DNA of 6,027 nt, from contig CAJTVR010000091.1 of the NCBI GenBank assembly GCA_910580075.1, positions 1 through 6,027 on the forward strand. The letters are read 5' to 3'. The stretch comes from an uncultured Eubacterium sp. GTDB taxonomy: Bacteria > Bacillota > Clostridia > Lachnospirales > Lachnospiraceae. A program made the translations under genes and the position numbers. Under the pieces are notes generated by a model. The model was not told where the DNA came from and did no database searches. It was given only the letters and a program-made list of their open reading frames with translations. This document shows positions 1 to 4,384 of the stretch, in pieces; the stretch's first letter is position 1, and every line of letters begins with the position of its first letter.

Positions 1-52
1 ACTGCCTGCCGCATTTGTTACAGTCCTGATCCAGCCATCTTACTTTCTGCAA
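1..52 (-). CDS. 5' end of a leftward gene, product unknown (cut by window edge)
   Basis: A TTG start at 52-50 follows a good ribosome site (GGTGGAG, 58-64) with 5 nt spacing. The frame stays open to the window edge and gives MQKVRWLDQDCNKCGRQ. The nearest upstream in-frame codons contain no other plausible start and soon reach TAA. The peptide has a CNKC (CxxC) pair that could bind metal, but 17 residues are too few to name a family. It lies downstream of two intrinsic-terminator-like hairpins on the same strand, so its expression may depend on readthrough or attenuation. Seen: start, ribosome site and open frame. Inferred: that it is a real gene. Confidence 0.35.
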   Translation of the reverse strand, partial: MQKVRWLDQDCNKCGRQ

Positions 53-122
53 TCGTTCTCCACCTTCCTTTCTTCCTTGTTAATATTTTCTATCCTTATA
101 AGCCCTCCGGCTTCCGGACAGC

Positions 123-190
123 AAAAAACAGGAATGACCTCACTGATATTTCCGGCGTCCACAGTTTCCTGTGAACCAGCGTCATTCCTG
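123..190 (-). terminator. Structured hairpin with T6 tail (second leader terminator)
   Basis: A perfect 10-bp outer stem pairs CAGGAATGAC (129-138) with GTCATTCCTG (181-190). On the minus strand the 3' arm is followed directly by six T residues (123-128). Inside it is an 8-bp hairpin, with one G-U pair, capped by a GAAA tetraloop (around 157-176). The GNRA-capped internal helix is more elaborate than a simple terminator and would suit a folded leader or small RNA. It lies about 70 bases upstream of the partial gene at 1-52. Confidence 0.5.
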
Positions 191-217
191 CTCTAAAAAG
201 AGATGATTAAATTTTCC

Positions 218-266
218 AAAACAAAAACCAGCGGTATGTCACCATAGGGCGTAGTGATACTGCTGG
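218..266 (-). terminator. Intrinsic-terminator-like hairpin (first leader terminator)
   Basis: An imperfect inverted repeat pairs 228-243 with 253-266: CCAGC/GCTGG at the base, then a GTAT/ATAC segment and CAC/GTG. On the minus strand the closing arm runs into TTTTTGTTTT (218-227). This is the expected form of a Rho-independent terminator for a leftward transcript starting near 368. Confidence 0.5.
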
Positions 267-368
267 CACGGTCATACAAACTTAACAGCGTGTGCAATGC
301 GGGGTTATGCCGCATACAGATATTTCTGCCTGTATCTCCATAAAAGGATGTGCACAAAAATCAATTAC
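218..368 (-). ncRNA. Candidate structured small RNA or 5' leader
   Basis: A minus-strand transcript from the promoter at 375-403 to the terminator at 218-266 would be about 150 nt, with no convincing reading frame. By eye it can fold into a multi-branch structure. UGUGCA (near 355-350) could pair with UGCACA (near 297-292), enclosing a UCC/GGA mini-hairpin, an AUACAG/CUGUAU hairpin and a GCGG/CCGC hairpin. A later GCUG could compete for the CAGC of the terminator stem. I do not recognise a riboswitch or sRNA family. It could be a standalone small RNA, a cis-acting leader of the gene at 1-52, or chance structure. Confidence 0.3.
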
Positions 369-374
369 AAGGGA

Positions 375-403
375 AGTGTAACACAAAATATAGAATCAGT
401 CAA
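375..403 (-). promoter_or_regulatory. Sigma70/SigA-type promoter, leftward
   Basis: On the minus strand, TTGACT (403-398), a 17-base spacer and TACACT (380-375) form a good vegetative promoter in an A/T-rich stretch. Transcription would start near 368 and run left through both terminator-like hairpins toward the gene at 1-52. Confidence 0.45.
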
Positions 404-436
404 CAAACTAAAACTATATATAGTATAAAGGAAAAT

Positions 437-461
437 AAAAAATTTCTGATTCTTGCAGAAA
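437..461 (-). terminator. Weak A/T-rich terminator-like hairpin
   Basis: TTTCTG (443-448) and CAGAAA (456-461) form a 6-bp stem with a 7-nt loop. On the minus strand the stem is followed by T6 and ATTTT. The stem has little GC, so termination strength is doubtful. It would insulate the leftward promoter at 375-403 from transcription entering from the right. Confidence 0.3.
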
Positions 462-539
462 TATCTGGTTTTCACCCTATTTTATTATTATATAGGTCAT
501 TTAAAAAGATGCCATAGAACGTACATTGACAATTTCATA

Positions 540-675
540 GCATGGTACTGGGAGTCATACAGGTGCATGGGACAGGTCTGCCGTAAAAAGCCAGCCCCTG
601 CTTGATCGTTGCACAGCACGGCCTGAAAATACGCGGCGGGAACCCCGGCGCAGGAAGTGGCCCAGGGCACCATGC
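540..675. repeat. Long-range inverted repeat enclosing a GC-rich island
   Basis: GCATGGT (540-546) plus TGGG (549-552) pair with CCCA (661-664) plus ACCATGC (669-675), separated by a small internal loop. The enclosed segment of roughly 110 bases is clearly more GC-rich than its flanks. It contains further short self-complementary stretches such as CGGG/CCCG near 636-649. Open frames on both strands lack ribosome sites and recognisable products, so I do not call a gene. Between 404 and 725 I see no other supported feature. It may be a structured or regulatory element, or a decayed gene fragment. Confidence 0.3.
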
Positions 676-725
676 GAAACCAAACATATTTTTTAGAATT
701 AGAACATCTTGTTTTTATTTTTTTG

Positions 726-755
726 TTGAAGTGGCTGGCCTTGATTTCGTAAGAT
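726..755 (+). promoter_or_regulatory. Possible promoter for the xis-int pair
   Basis: TTGAAG (726-731), an 18-base spacer and TAAGAT (750-755) give a mediocre sigma70-type match 50-odd bases before the HTH gene. It is the best candidate I see on the plus strand between 690 and 800. Weak promoters are common before excision genes. Confidence 0.25.
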
Positions 756-790
756 ATATAGGTAAGGAACCGTAGGCTCTTTCCAGCCAC
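731..790 (+). repeat. 8-bp inverted repeat bracketing the xis leader
   Basis: GTGGCTGG (731-738) is perfectly complementary to CCAGCCAC (783-790). The second arm ends 2 bases before the ribosome site of the HTH gene (AGAAAGGAGG, 793-802). The pair encloses the candidate -10 and leader. It could form an RNA hairpin in the 5' untranslated region or be two half-sites of an operator. Confidence 0.35.
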
Positions 791-807
791 ACAGAAAGGA
801 GGTCACT

Positions 808-1017
808 GTGGCGGAACATACAAGCAAAACTCTGAAAGCCGATCCAGAAAAAAGGAGCTATTCTGTTGCGGAAGCAGCAGAGATATTGGGAGTCAGCAAA
901 CGCTCGGTATACAATCTCTGCGCTGCGGAAGCTTTTAAAACGGTACGCATCGGCAAAAAACTGCGTATCTCCAGAAGATCCTTTGATGAATGGCTTGATG
1001 GGAACAGTAAAGCATAA
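808..1017 (+). CDS. Excisionase-family HTH DNA-binding protein
   Basis: This encodes a 69-residue protein, a usual size for a recombination directionality factor. The start is GTG at 808, chosen because a strong ribosome site (AGAAAGGAGG) ends 5 nt before it. Residues about 17-63 fit the excisionase/MerR-like winged-helix family (HTH_17 type). The YSVAEAAEILGVSKRSVYNL stretch is the helix-turn-helix, followed by the wing with VRIGKKLRISRRSF and the closing DEWL. Family members bind att-site DNA, bending it to favour excision and sometimes repressing transcription. It sits 20 nt before the integrase in the same direction, so the two are probably co-transcribed. Xis function is inferred from family and position; a plain transcriptional regulator is the alternative. 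Confidence 0.85.
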   Translation: MAEHTSKTLKADPEKRSYSVAEAAEILGVSKRSVYNLCAAEAFKTVRIGKKLRISRRSFDEWLDGNSKA

Positions 1018-1037
1018 AAGGAAAGGAGCCTGCACAT

Positions 1038-2468
1038 ATGGCATCAATTCAAAAAAGAGGAAAAAAACATGCTGTCGTTTATACCTATACAGACCAGGAA
1101 GGACAGAAAAGACAGAAATGGGAAACTTTCAGTACCAAGGCTGAAGCACGGAAAAGGAAATCAGCTGTGGAAGCCGAACTTGATAACGGGACTTTTATAC
1201 CGCCAAATACTACTACAGTGGAAAATTTTTTAAAGGAATTCGTGGAACTTTATGGAGAAAAGCGGTGGGGTCTTTCAATCTATGCCAGCAATACGGCACT
1301 CATCAACAATTATATCAATCCGTTGATTGGAAGCCTGGTTGTCCAGGATATCAACAAAAAGACTGTGGATAAATTTATCCAGCAGCTTCAGAAGACCGCT
1401 CCTGTAAACACCCCGTATCGGCATGCAAAAACAGAATTTGTAACGCCATGCACCATTGAGAAGGTTATTAAACTTCTGCGGTGCGCTTTCCACCAGGCAG
1501 TCCGTTGGGATATGATTGGTAAGAACCCATTTGAAGATGCTGACCTGCCGAAACGGGAAAAGAAAGTCCGGGCCATATGGACGGCAGACATCATCCGCCA
1601 GGCCCTTGACAACTGCCAGGACGGGAAACTGTATATTGCAATCAACCTGGCCTTTGCCTGCTCCATGCGGATGGGGGAGATCACCGGCCTGACCTGGGAC
1701 TGCCTCCATATCGCAGATGATGATATCGTAAACGATGACGCACATGTATGGATTGAAAAAGAACTTACCAGGGTAGACCAGCGGGCCATAGACGCACTCG
1801 GGGAAAAGGACATCCTTTTCGTGTTTCCGAGGCTGATGGGCAGCAAATCATCCACCAGGCTTGTCCTGAAAAAACCAAAGACAGAAAGCAGCATCCGCAA
1901 GGTTTGGCTTCCTAAGACCCTTGCCCTTATCCTGCGTGACTGGAAGGAAAAACAGGACAGGCTGAAAGAATTCATGGGGCCGGACTACACGGACTACAAT
2001 CTGGTACTGGCACAGGAAACGGGAAGGCCCTGCGAGGACCGCATCATAGGCAACCAGTTTGAACGCCTTAAAAAATCTGCCGGACTGCCCAATGTAGTGT
2101 TCCATTCCCTGCGCCATTCCAGTACGACCTATAAGCTGAAGCTGAACAAGGGAGATCTGAAAGCTACCCAGGGAGACACGGGACATGCGCAAATCGATAT
2201 GATTACGGAAATCTATGCACACATTCTGGATGAAGACCGGAAAATCAATGCACAGAAATTTGAGACGGCTTTTTATTCCAATCCTGATATGCGCCCTGTG
2301 GAGCGCAGCCTCCAGGGCGAGGGAAACAGCTCCGTTCCGAATCCGGATGCCATGATGAAACAGCTGGAATCTGCCCCACAGCTTATGGACGCATTTACCC
2401 AGAAATTCATTGAGCAGTACGGAGAGCAGATCATGACGCAGCTTGCGAAAAAAATGCTCGGTACATGA
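1038..2468 (+). CDS. Tyrosine recombinase / site-specific integrase
   Basis: This complete 476-residue integrase starts at an ATG with GGAG 9 nt upstream. Residues 1-50 look like the AP2-type arm-binding domain (basic KRGKK, then short strands). Residues about 60-165 are the SAM-like core-binding domain, and 178-400 the catalytic domain. The active-site set is visible: R211 in CSMRMGEITGL, K281 in KPKTESS, H356 and R359 in FHSLRHSS, H383 in TGHAQ, and the nucleophile Y393 in EIYAHI. A tail of roughly 75 residues after the tyrosine makes it longer than the typical 380-420. The enzyme would integrate and excise the element through the adjacent tRNA-Arg gene, with the upstream HTH protein as directionality factor. 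No frameshift or missing catalytic residue is seen. The target site is inferred from proximity. Confidence 0.93.
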   Translation: MASIQKRGKKHAVVYTYTDQEGQKRQKWETFSTKAEARKRKSAVEAELDNGTFIPPNTTTVENFLKEFVELYGEKRWGLSIYASNTALINNYINPLIGSLVVQDINKKTVDKFIQQLQKTAPVNTPYRHAKTEFVTPCTIEKVIKLLRCAFHQAVRWDMIGKNPFEDADLPKREKKVRAIWTADIIRQALDNCQDGKLYIAINLAFACSMRMGEITGLTWDCLHIADDDIVNDDAHVWIEKELTRVDQRAIDALGEKDILFVFPRLMGSKSSTRLVLKKPKTESSIRKVWLPKTLALILRDWKEKQDRLKEFMGPDYTDYNLVLAQETGRPCEDRIIGNQFERLKKSAGLPNVVFHSLRHSSTTYKLKLNKGDLKATQGDTGHAQIDMITEIYAHILDEDRKINAQKFETAFYSNPDMRPVERSLQGEGNSSVPNPDAMMKQLESAPQLMDAFTQKFIEQYGEQIMTQLAKKMLGT

Positions 2469-2470
2469 AA

Positions 2471-2490
2471 CGTCACAAGACGACACAAGA
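2471..2490 (+). repeat. Tandem 10-bp direct repeat after int
   Basis: CGTCACAAGA and CGACACAAGA are adjacent and differ at one base. They begin 2 bases after the integrase stop codon. Short direct repeats beside int are typical of arm-type integrase or Xis binding sites in attP. The period of 10 bases, about one helical turn, would place two bound proteins on the same face. The role is inferred. Confidence 0.4.
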
Positions 2491-2516
2491 AGCAACCAGA
2501 GTACACAACGGGACAT

Positions 2517-2543
2517 CTTATTGAACAAAAAACGTTCAATAAG
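2517..2543. repeat. Perfect 10-bp inverted repeat downstream of int
   Basis: CTTATTGAAC (2517-2526) and GTTCAATAAG (2534-2543) are perfect complements around a 7-base spacer, AAAAAAC. No T-run follows on the plus strand, so it is a poor terminator. Its position between int and the target tRNA fits a protein-binding palindrome in the attachment region. An mRNA-end hairpin for int is the alternative. Confidence 0.5.
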
Positions 2544-2548
2544 CGAGA

Positions 2549-2569
2549 ATTAGCAGAATGATTAGCAGA
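2549..2569 (+). repeat. Two 9-bp direct repeats, 12-bp spacing
   Basis: ATTAGCAGA occurs exactly at 2549-2557 and again at 2561-2569. Together with the repeats at 2471-2490 and the palindrome at 2517-2543 it makes the int-tRNA gap unusually repeat-dense. This is a pattern expected for integrase arm sites. Confidence 0.4.
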
Positions 2570-2595
2570 CCTTGTTTTTCCCGCAAGGGGGTTTT
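2570..2595 (+). terminator. Possible terminator for the xis-int transcript
   Basis: CCTTG (2570-2574) can pair with CAAGG (2584-2588), or CCC with GGG around a GCAA tetraloop. In both cases a GGG and TTTT follow. The stem is short, so this is a weak call, but it is the best candidate end for the rightward int message before the opposing tRNA gene. Confidence 0.3.
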
Positions 2596-2675
2596 AATCC
2601 ATTTCGGACTTCCCCTACAGGCGGCAGGTCGAAAATAAGGTTATGAAAGGAGGGCATGTTGGAATCCCTGAAGGA

Positions 2676-2710
2676 ACAAAAATGCCGCAACCCTTGAAGT
2701 TACGGCATTT
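2676..2710 (-). terminator. Intrinsic terminator of the tRNA-Arg gene
   Basis: AAATGCCGCAA (2680-2690) and TTACGGCATTT (2700-2710) form an 11-bp stem with one mismatch and a 9-nt loop. On the minus strand the stem ends in a run of T residues. It begins 3 bases beyond the tRNA 3' end, as expected for a tRNA transcript. The A-rich plus-strand side could make it partly bidirectional and stop int readthrough. Confidence 0.75.
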
Positions 2711-2713
2711 CAG

Positions 2714-2787
2714 CGTCCCCGAGAAGATTTGAACTTCCGACCCCACGCTTAGGAGGCGTGTGCTCTATCCAACTGAGCTACGAGGAC
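2714..2787 (-). tRNA. tRNA-Arg, anticodon CCU (reads AGG)
   Basis: A complete 74-nt cloverleaf can be folded by hand. The acceptor GTCCTCG pairs with CGGGGAC (one G-U). The D stem is GCTC/GAGC with GG in the loop. The anticodon stem is CACGC/GCGTG around CTCCTAA (anticodon CCT). There is a 5-nt variable loop, a T stem GGAAG/CTTCT with TTCAAAT, and discriminator G. CCA is not encoded. An intrinsic terminator follows at once. The gene lies next to an integrase, so it is the probable integration target. In that case its 3' part up to about the anticodon is supplied by the element and its 5' part by the chromosome. It is also the last of a three-copy tandem series of 5' halves. This is probably the only functional copy here. 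Confidence 0.95.
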
Positions 2788-2794
2788 TTGTATG

Positions 2795-2816
2795 AAAAAC
2801 TTGCTAATAGGCAAGT
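2795..2816 (-). terminator. Small hairpin plus T-run just upstream of the intact tRNA
   Basis: On the minus strand ACTTGC (2816-2811), a 6-nt loop, GCAAGT and further T residues (2799-2795) form a minimal terminator-like hairpin. It ends 7 bases before the tRNA 5' end. With 6 bp it is weak. It may act as a processing or pausing element rather than a full stop, since the only strong promoter seen lies upstream of it. Confidence 0.35.
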
Positions 2817-2871
2817 GATTCAGCTATGAAATTGTTGATTCTACGTTGCTCCGGCAAACGAACACCTACCA

Positions 2872-2911
2872 CTTAGGAGGCGTGTGCTCTATCCAGCTGA
2901 GCTACGAGGAC
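2872..2911 (-). pseudogene. Truncated tRNA-Arg(CCU) 5' half
   Basis: This is 40 bases identical to the intact tRNA except one pyrimidine change in the D loop. It covers the acceptor 5' strand, the D arm, the 5' anticodon strand and the whole anticodon loop including CCT. Homology stops one base after the anticodon loop, and the following sequence (GTGGTAGG) has no anticodon 3' strand, T arm or acceptor partner. It cannot make a tRNA. The breakpoint is where anticodon-loop tyrosine integrases exchange strands, so it is probably an attachment-site relic. Confidence 0.85.
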
Positions 2912-2918
2912 TTGTATG

Positions 2919-2940
2919 AAAAACCTGCTAATACGCAAGT
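2919..2940 (-). terminator. Small hairpin plus T-run upstream of the truncated tRNA half
   Basis: This is the counterpart of the hairpin at 2795-2816. ACTTGC (2940-2935) pairs with GCAGGT (2928-2923) using one U-G pair and is followed by T residues. The pairing is kept despite a base change, which mildly supports a functional RNA hairpin. Confidence 0.35.
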
Positions 2941-2995
2941 CATTCAGCGATGAAACTATTGATTTTACGTTACCCTGGCAATCGGCCTCCAACTG

Positions 2996-3035
2996 CTCAG
3001 AAAACGTTCTCTCTATCCAGCTGCAGGCAGAAACC
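2996..3035 (-). pseudogene. Degenerate third copy of the tRNA-Arg 5' half
   Basis: Exactly 124 bases beyond the second copy, 13 consecutive bases (3011-3023, CTCTATCCAGCTG) match the D-arm region. Scattered matches cover the anticodon-side part (CTCAG and ACGT positions). The acceptor strand is largely lost. The exact phase with the other two copies is the main reason for calling it a relic and not a chance match. Confidence 0.5.
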
Positions 3036-3077
3036 TGACTGCATTTTCCATACACCTGTTTCAATCGCACTAAGCAT

Positions 3078-3106
3078 AGTATAATAACTATCCATAAATT
3101 TGTCAA
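3078..3106 (-). promoter_or_regulatory. Strong SigA-type promoter for the tRNA-Arg transcript
   Basis: On the minus strand TTGACA (3106-3101), exactly 17 bases, and TATACT (3083-3078) form a near-consensus promoter. Transcription would start near 3071, run left through the degenerate and truncated tRNA halves, and reach the intact tRNA after a leader of about 280 bases. I see no comparable promoter between 2788 and 2870. Confidence 0.8.
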
Positions 3107-3189
3107 CTGTTTTTTGCATTTTGCCATCATGAAAAGACAGTTACCGTAACCGTTCAGACAATCCGGCCTGTGACATACAAAAATTCATG

Positions 3190-3215
3190 AAAAATTCCTT
3201 CGCAATGGAATTTTT
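3190..3215 (-). terminator. Terminator-like hairpin flanked by A- and T-runs (APH gene side)
   Basis: AAAAATTCC (3190-3198) and GGAATTTTT (3207-3215) are perfect complements around an 8-nt loop. The A/T outer part supplies a T-run on either strand, so it may work in both directions. It lies 90 bases beyond the phosphotransferase stop and upstream of the tRNA promoter. Confidence 0.5.
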
Positions 3216-3230
3216 ACATTCCCGAATCAC

Positions 3231-3272
3231 GTTCTTACGGCCTTTGCAGCTGAGTGCAAAGGCCGTAAGAAC
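3231..3272 (-). repeat. Perfect 18-bp inverted repeat after the phosphotransferase gene
   Basis: The arms at 3231-3248 and 3255-3272 are perfectly complementary (GTTCTTACGGCCTTTGCA and its complement) around a 6-base loop, GCTGAG. No T-run follows on either strand, so it is not a standard intrinsic terminator. It could be an mRNA 3'-end stabilising hairpin, or it could act together with the U-rich hairpin at 3190-3215. Confidence 0.7.
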
Positions 3273-3305
3273 TGTTACCAGGTACACCTGACAGCCATTA
3301 TTGAT

Positions 3306-4295
3306 CTATACATCCGCCTGCCATCCACGGCATACTGCCTCTGCCGTCCGGGCAGCCTCCTCTTTTCCGCCCCAGAACATATCTATATCGTGATACTCAA
3401 AAATACCTGCATAACAATTCATTAAAGCATAAAAAATCCGGTAAATCTGACGCCGCATTTTCCTTTCCGGCCTGTAAAAGTCCTCCTCACAAATACCCGC
3501 GCCCTGTAAGACGGCCGGTATGTTCATCCATGGTGCTGCCCATTCAAAGTCCTCATCCCCAAAAACGGCCCGGTCAGCATCAATAACTGTTTTTAAATAC
3601 GGCCTGCCATCCCTGCATGCAGTCATGACATTTCCTTCCCACAAATCCGTATGCAGAAGATGTGCTATCCTGATTTCATTCAGCAGTGTTTCATGATCCA
3701 GAAAAGCATGCAGAATACCGCCGGCTTCCTGCCTGGACATATGCTGCCCTCTGACCAGAGCATCTGTGATTTCCTCCGCTTCCCGTATAAGACATTCTGC
3801 CCAGGAATATGTATGCCTTTCTGTAAGAATGCGTGAAACAAATCCAAACCTGTTATCTGTCAGTGTATGAAGATTCGCGGCATAAGCGCCAATCTGTTCA
3901 AACAGTTCACCCTTCTGCCCGTTTAAAAGCCCGGCGTCCAGCATGACAGACCCTGAAATATATTTCATAATCATATAGTCACGGTTTACCAGGCTGCGGG
4001 AAGTATCGCATACAAGCACATCCGGACATGTAATCTCCCGTTCTTTGCAGAGACTGTATACATAATATTCTGCCTCCATCAGATGTTCTTCAAATCCCAT
4101 AAGCAGATGTCTGTTTACCGGTCCGAATCTGATTACATATATCTGATCAGCACACTGGACTTTATATATTGTATTAAACAGGCCGCCGCTCATTAACTGC
4201 GCCGGACATGACAAATCTTTATGAAGTTTTTCTGCAAATATTTGTTGTATCAGCGATGTATCTTCTTCCTGAAATAAGCAGGATTTTCTGTTCAT
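3306..4295 (-). CDS. APH/choline-kinase-fold phosphotransferase
   Basis: This encodes a 329-residue cytoplasmic protein of the aminoglycoside phosphotransferase/choline kinase fold. The glycine-rich ATP loop is near 35-46 (MSGGLFNTIYKV), the hinge near 108-115 (MIMKYISG), and the catalytic loop at 213-223 is LLHTDLWEGNV, with catalytic D217 and metal-binding N222. The second metal motif is IDADRAVFGDEDFEWA from 238 (D239 or D241). These fit an active kinase of the usual length. The family phosphorylates small molecules, including antibiotics, choline, sugars and amino acids; the substrate cannot be read here, so resistance should not be assumed. The start is ATG at 4295, with GGAGG 10 nt upstream. 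Another ATG at 4300 opens only ATG-AAA-TGA, overlapping this start. It is 89 bases downstream of the lipoprotein gene in the same direction, with a large hairpin between. Confidence 0.85.
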   Translation of the reverse strand: MNRKSCLFQEEDTSLIQQIFAEKLHKDLSCPAQLMSGGLFNTIYKVQCADQIYVIRFGPVNRHLLMGFEEHLMEAEYYVYSLCKEREITCPDVLVCDTSRSLVNRDYMIMKYISGSVMLDAGLLNGQKGELFEQIGAYAANLHTLTDNRFGFVSRILTERHTYSWAECLIREAEEITDALVRGQHMSRQEAGGILHAFLDHETLLNEIRIAHLLHTDLWEGNVMTACRDGRPYLKTVIDADRAVFGDEDFEWAAPWMNIPAVLQGAGICEEDFYRPERKMRRQIYRIFYALMNCYAGIFEYHDIDMFWGGKEEAARTAEAVCRGWQADV

Positions 4296-4316
4296 TTCAT
4301 TGATTCCTCCGCATCA

Positions 4317-4372
4317 GACAGTTCTGCAGCTGTCCAGCGGGACAAAAATCCCTGGGACAGCTGCAGTCTGTC
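4317..4372 (-). repeat. Large hairpin between the lipoprotein and phosphotransferase genes
   Basis: A perfect 12-bp stem (CTGCAGCTGTCC at 4324-4335, GGACAGCTGCAG at 4355-4366) is extended outward by GACAG/CTGTC (4317-4321, 4368-4372) and inward by a GGG/CCC-type segment near an A-rich loop. On the minus strand no T-run follows. It ends 6 bases before the GGAGG of the next gene. It may protect the 3' end of the lipoprotein mRNA and reduce or control expression of the downstream gene. Confidence 0.65.
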
Positions 4373-4384
4373 AGTCATAAGCTT

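Larger units (their letters stand above)
2748..2984 (-). repeat. Tandem direct repeat, 124-base period, containing tRNA-Arg 5' half and leader
   Basis: Unit 1 (2748-2860) and unit 2 (2872-2984) align without gaps. By hand count 12 of 113 positions differ. The differences are uneven: one mismatch in the 40 tRNA positions and 11 in the 73 leader positions. A third unit at the same 124-base offset keeps only the tRNA part, degenerately, at 2996-3035. Each good unit holds a small hairpin with a T-run just before the tRNA 5' end. Confidence 0.85.

Noticed and set aside
497..790. Minus-strand 97-codon frame upstream of xis
   Set aside because: It has no ribosome site and crosses both an A/T-rich tract and a GC-rich island with unlike composition. 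It has no recognisable domain, and its start overlaps the inverted repeat before xis.
1388..1975. Long minus-strand frames inside the integrase gene (also 1275-1745 and 1848-2528)
   Set aside because: These are antisense shadows of an integrase with a complete catalytic set. Their translations show no domain and they have no supported start.
2656..2697. 13-codon ORF (MLESLKEQKCRNP) with a strong AAAGGAGG site
   Set aside because: The ribosome site is good, but the frame ends inside the tRNA terminator stem and is too short to support. It could be the stub of a gene cut by recombination. I leave it unannotated.
2714..3036. CRISPR-like or T-box interpretation of the 124-base repeats
   Set aside because: The unit contains a clear tRNA half, the copies diverge progressively, and there are only three. 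No T-box specifier stem or downstream synthetase gene is visible on this strand.
2873..3130. Minus-strand 85-codon frame ending in VAQLDRAHAS
   Set aside because: Its C-terminus is translation of the truncated tRNA half, a classic false ORF. The frame runs across the tRNA promoter and leader and lacks a ribosome site.
3306..4295. Calling the phosphotransferase an aminoglycoside-resistance gene
   Set aside because: The fold and catalytic motifs are clear, but the family covers many substrates and nothing in the context indicates antibiotic specificity.
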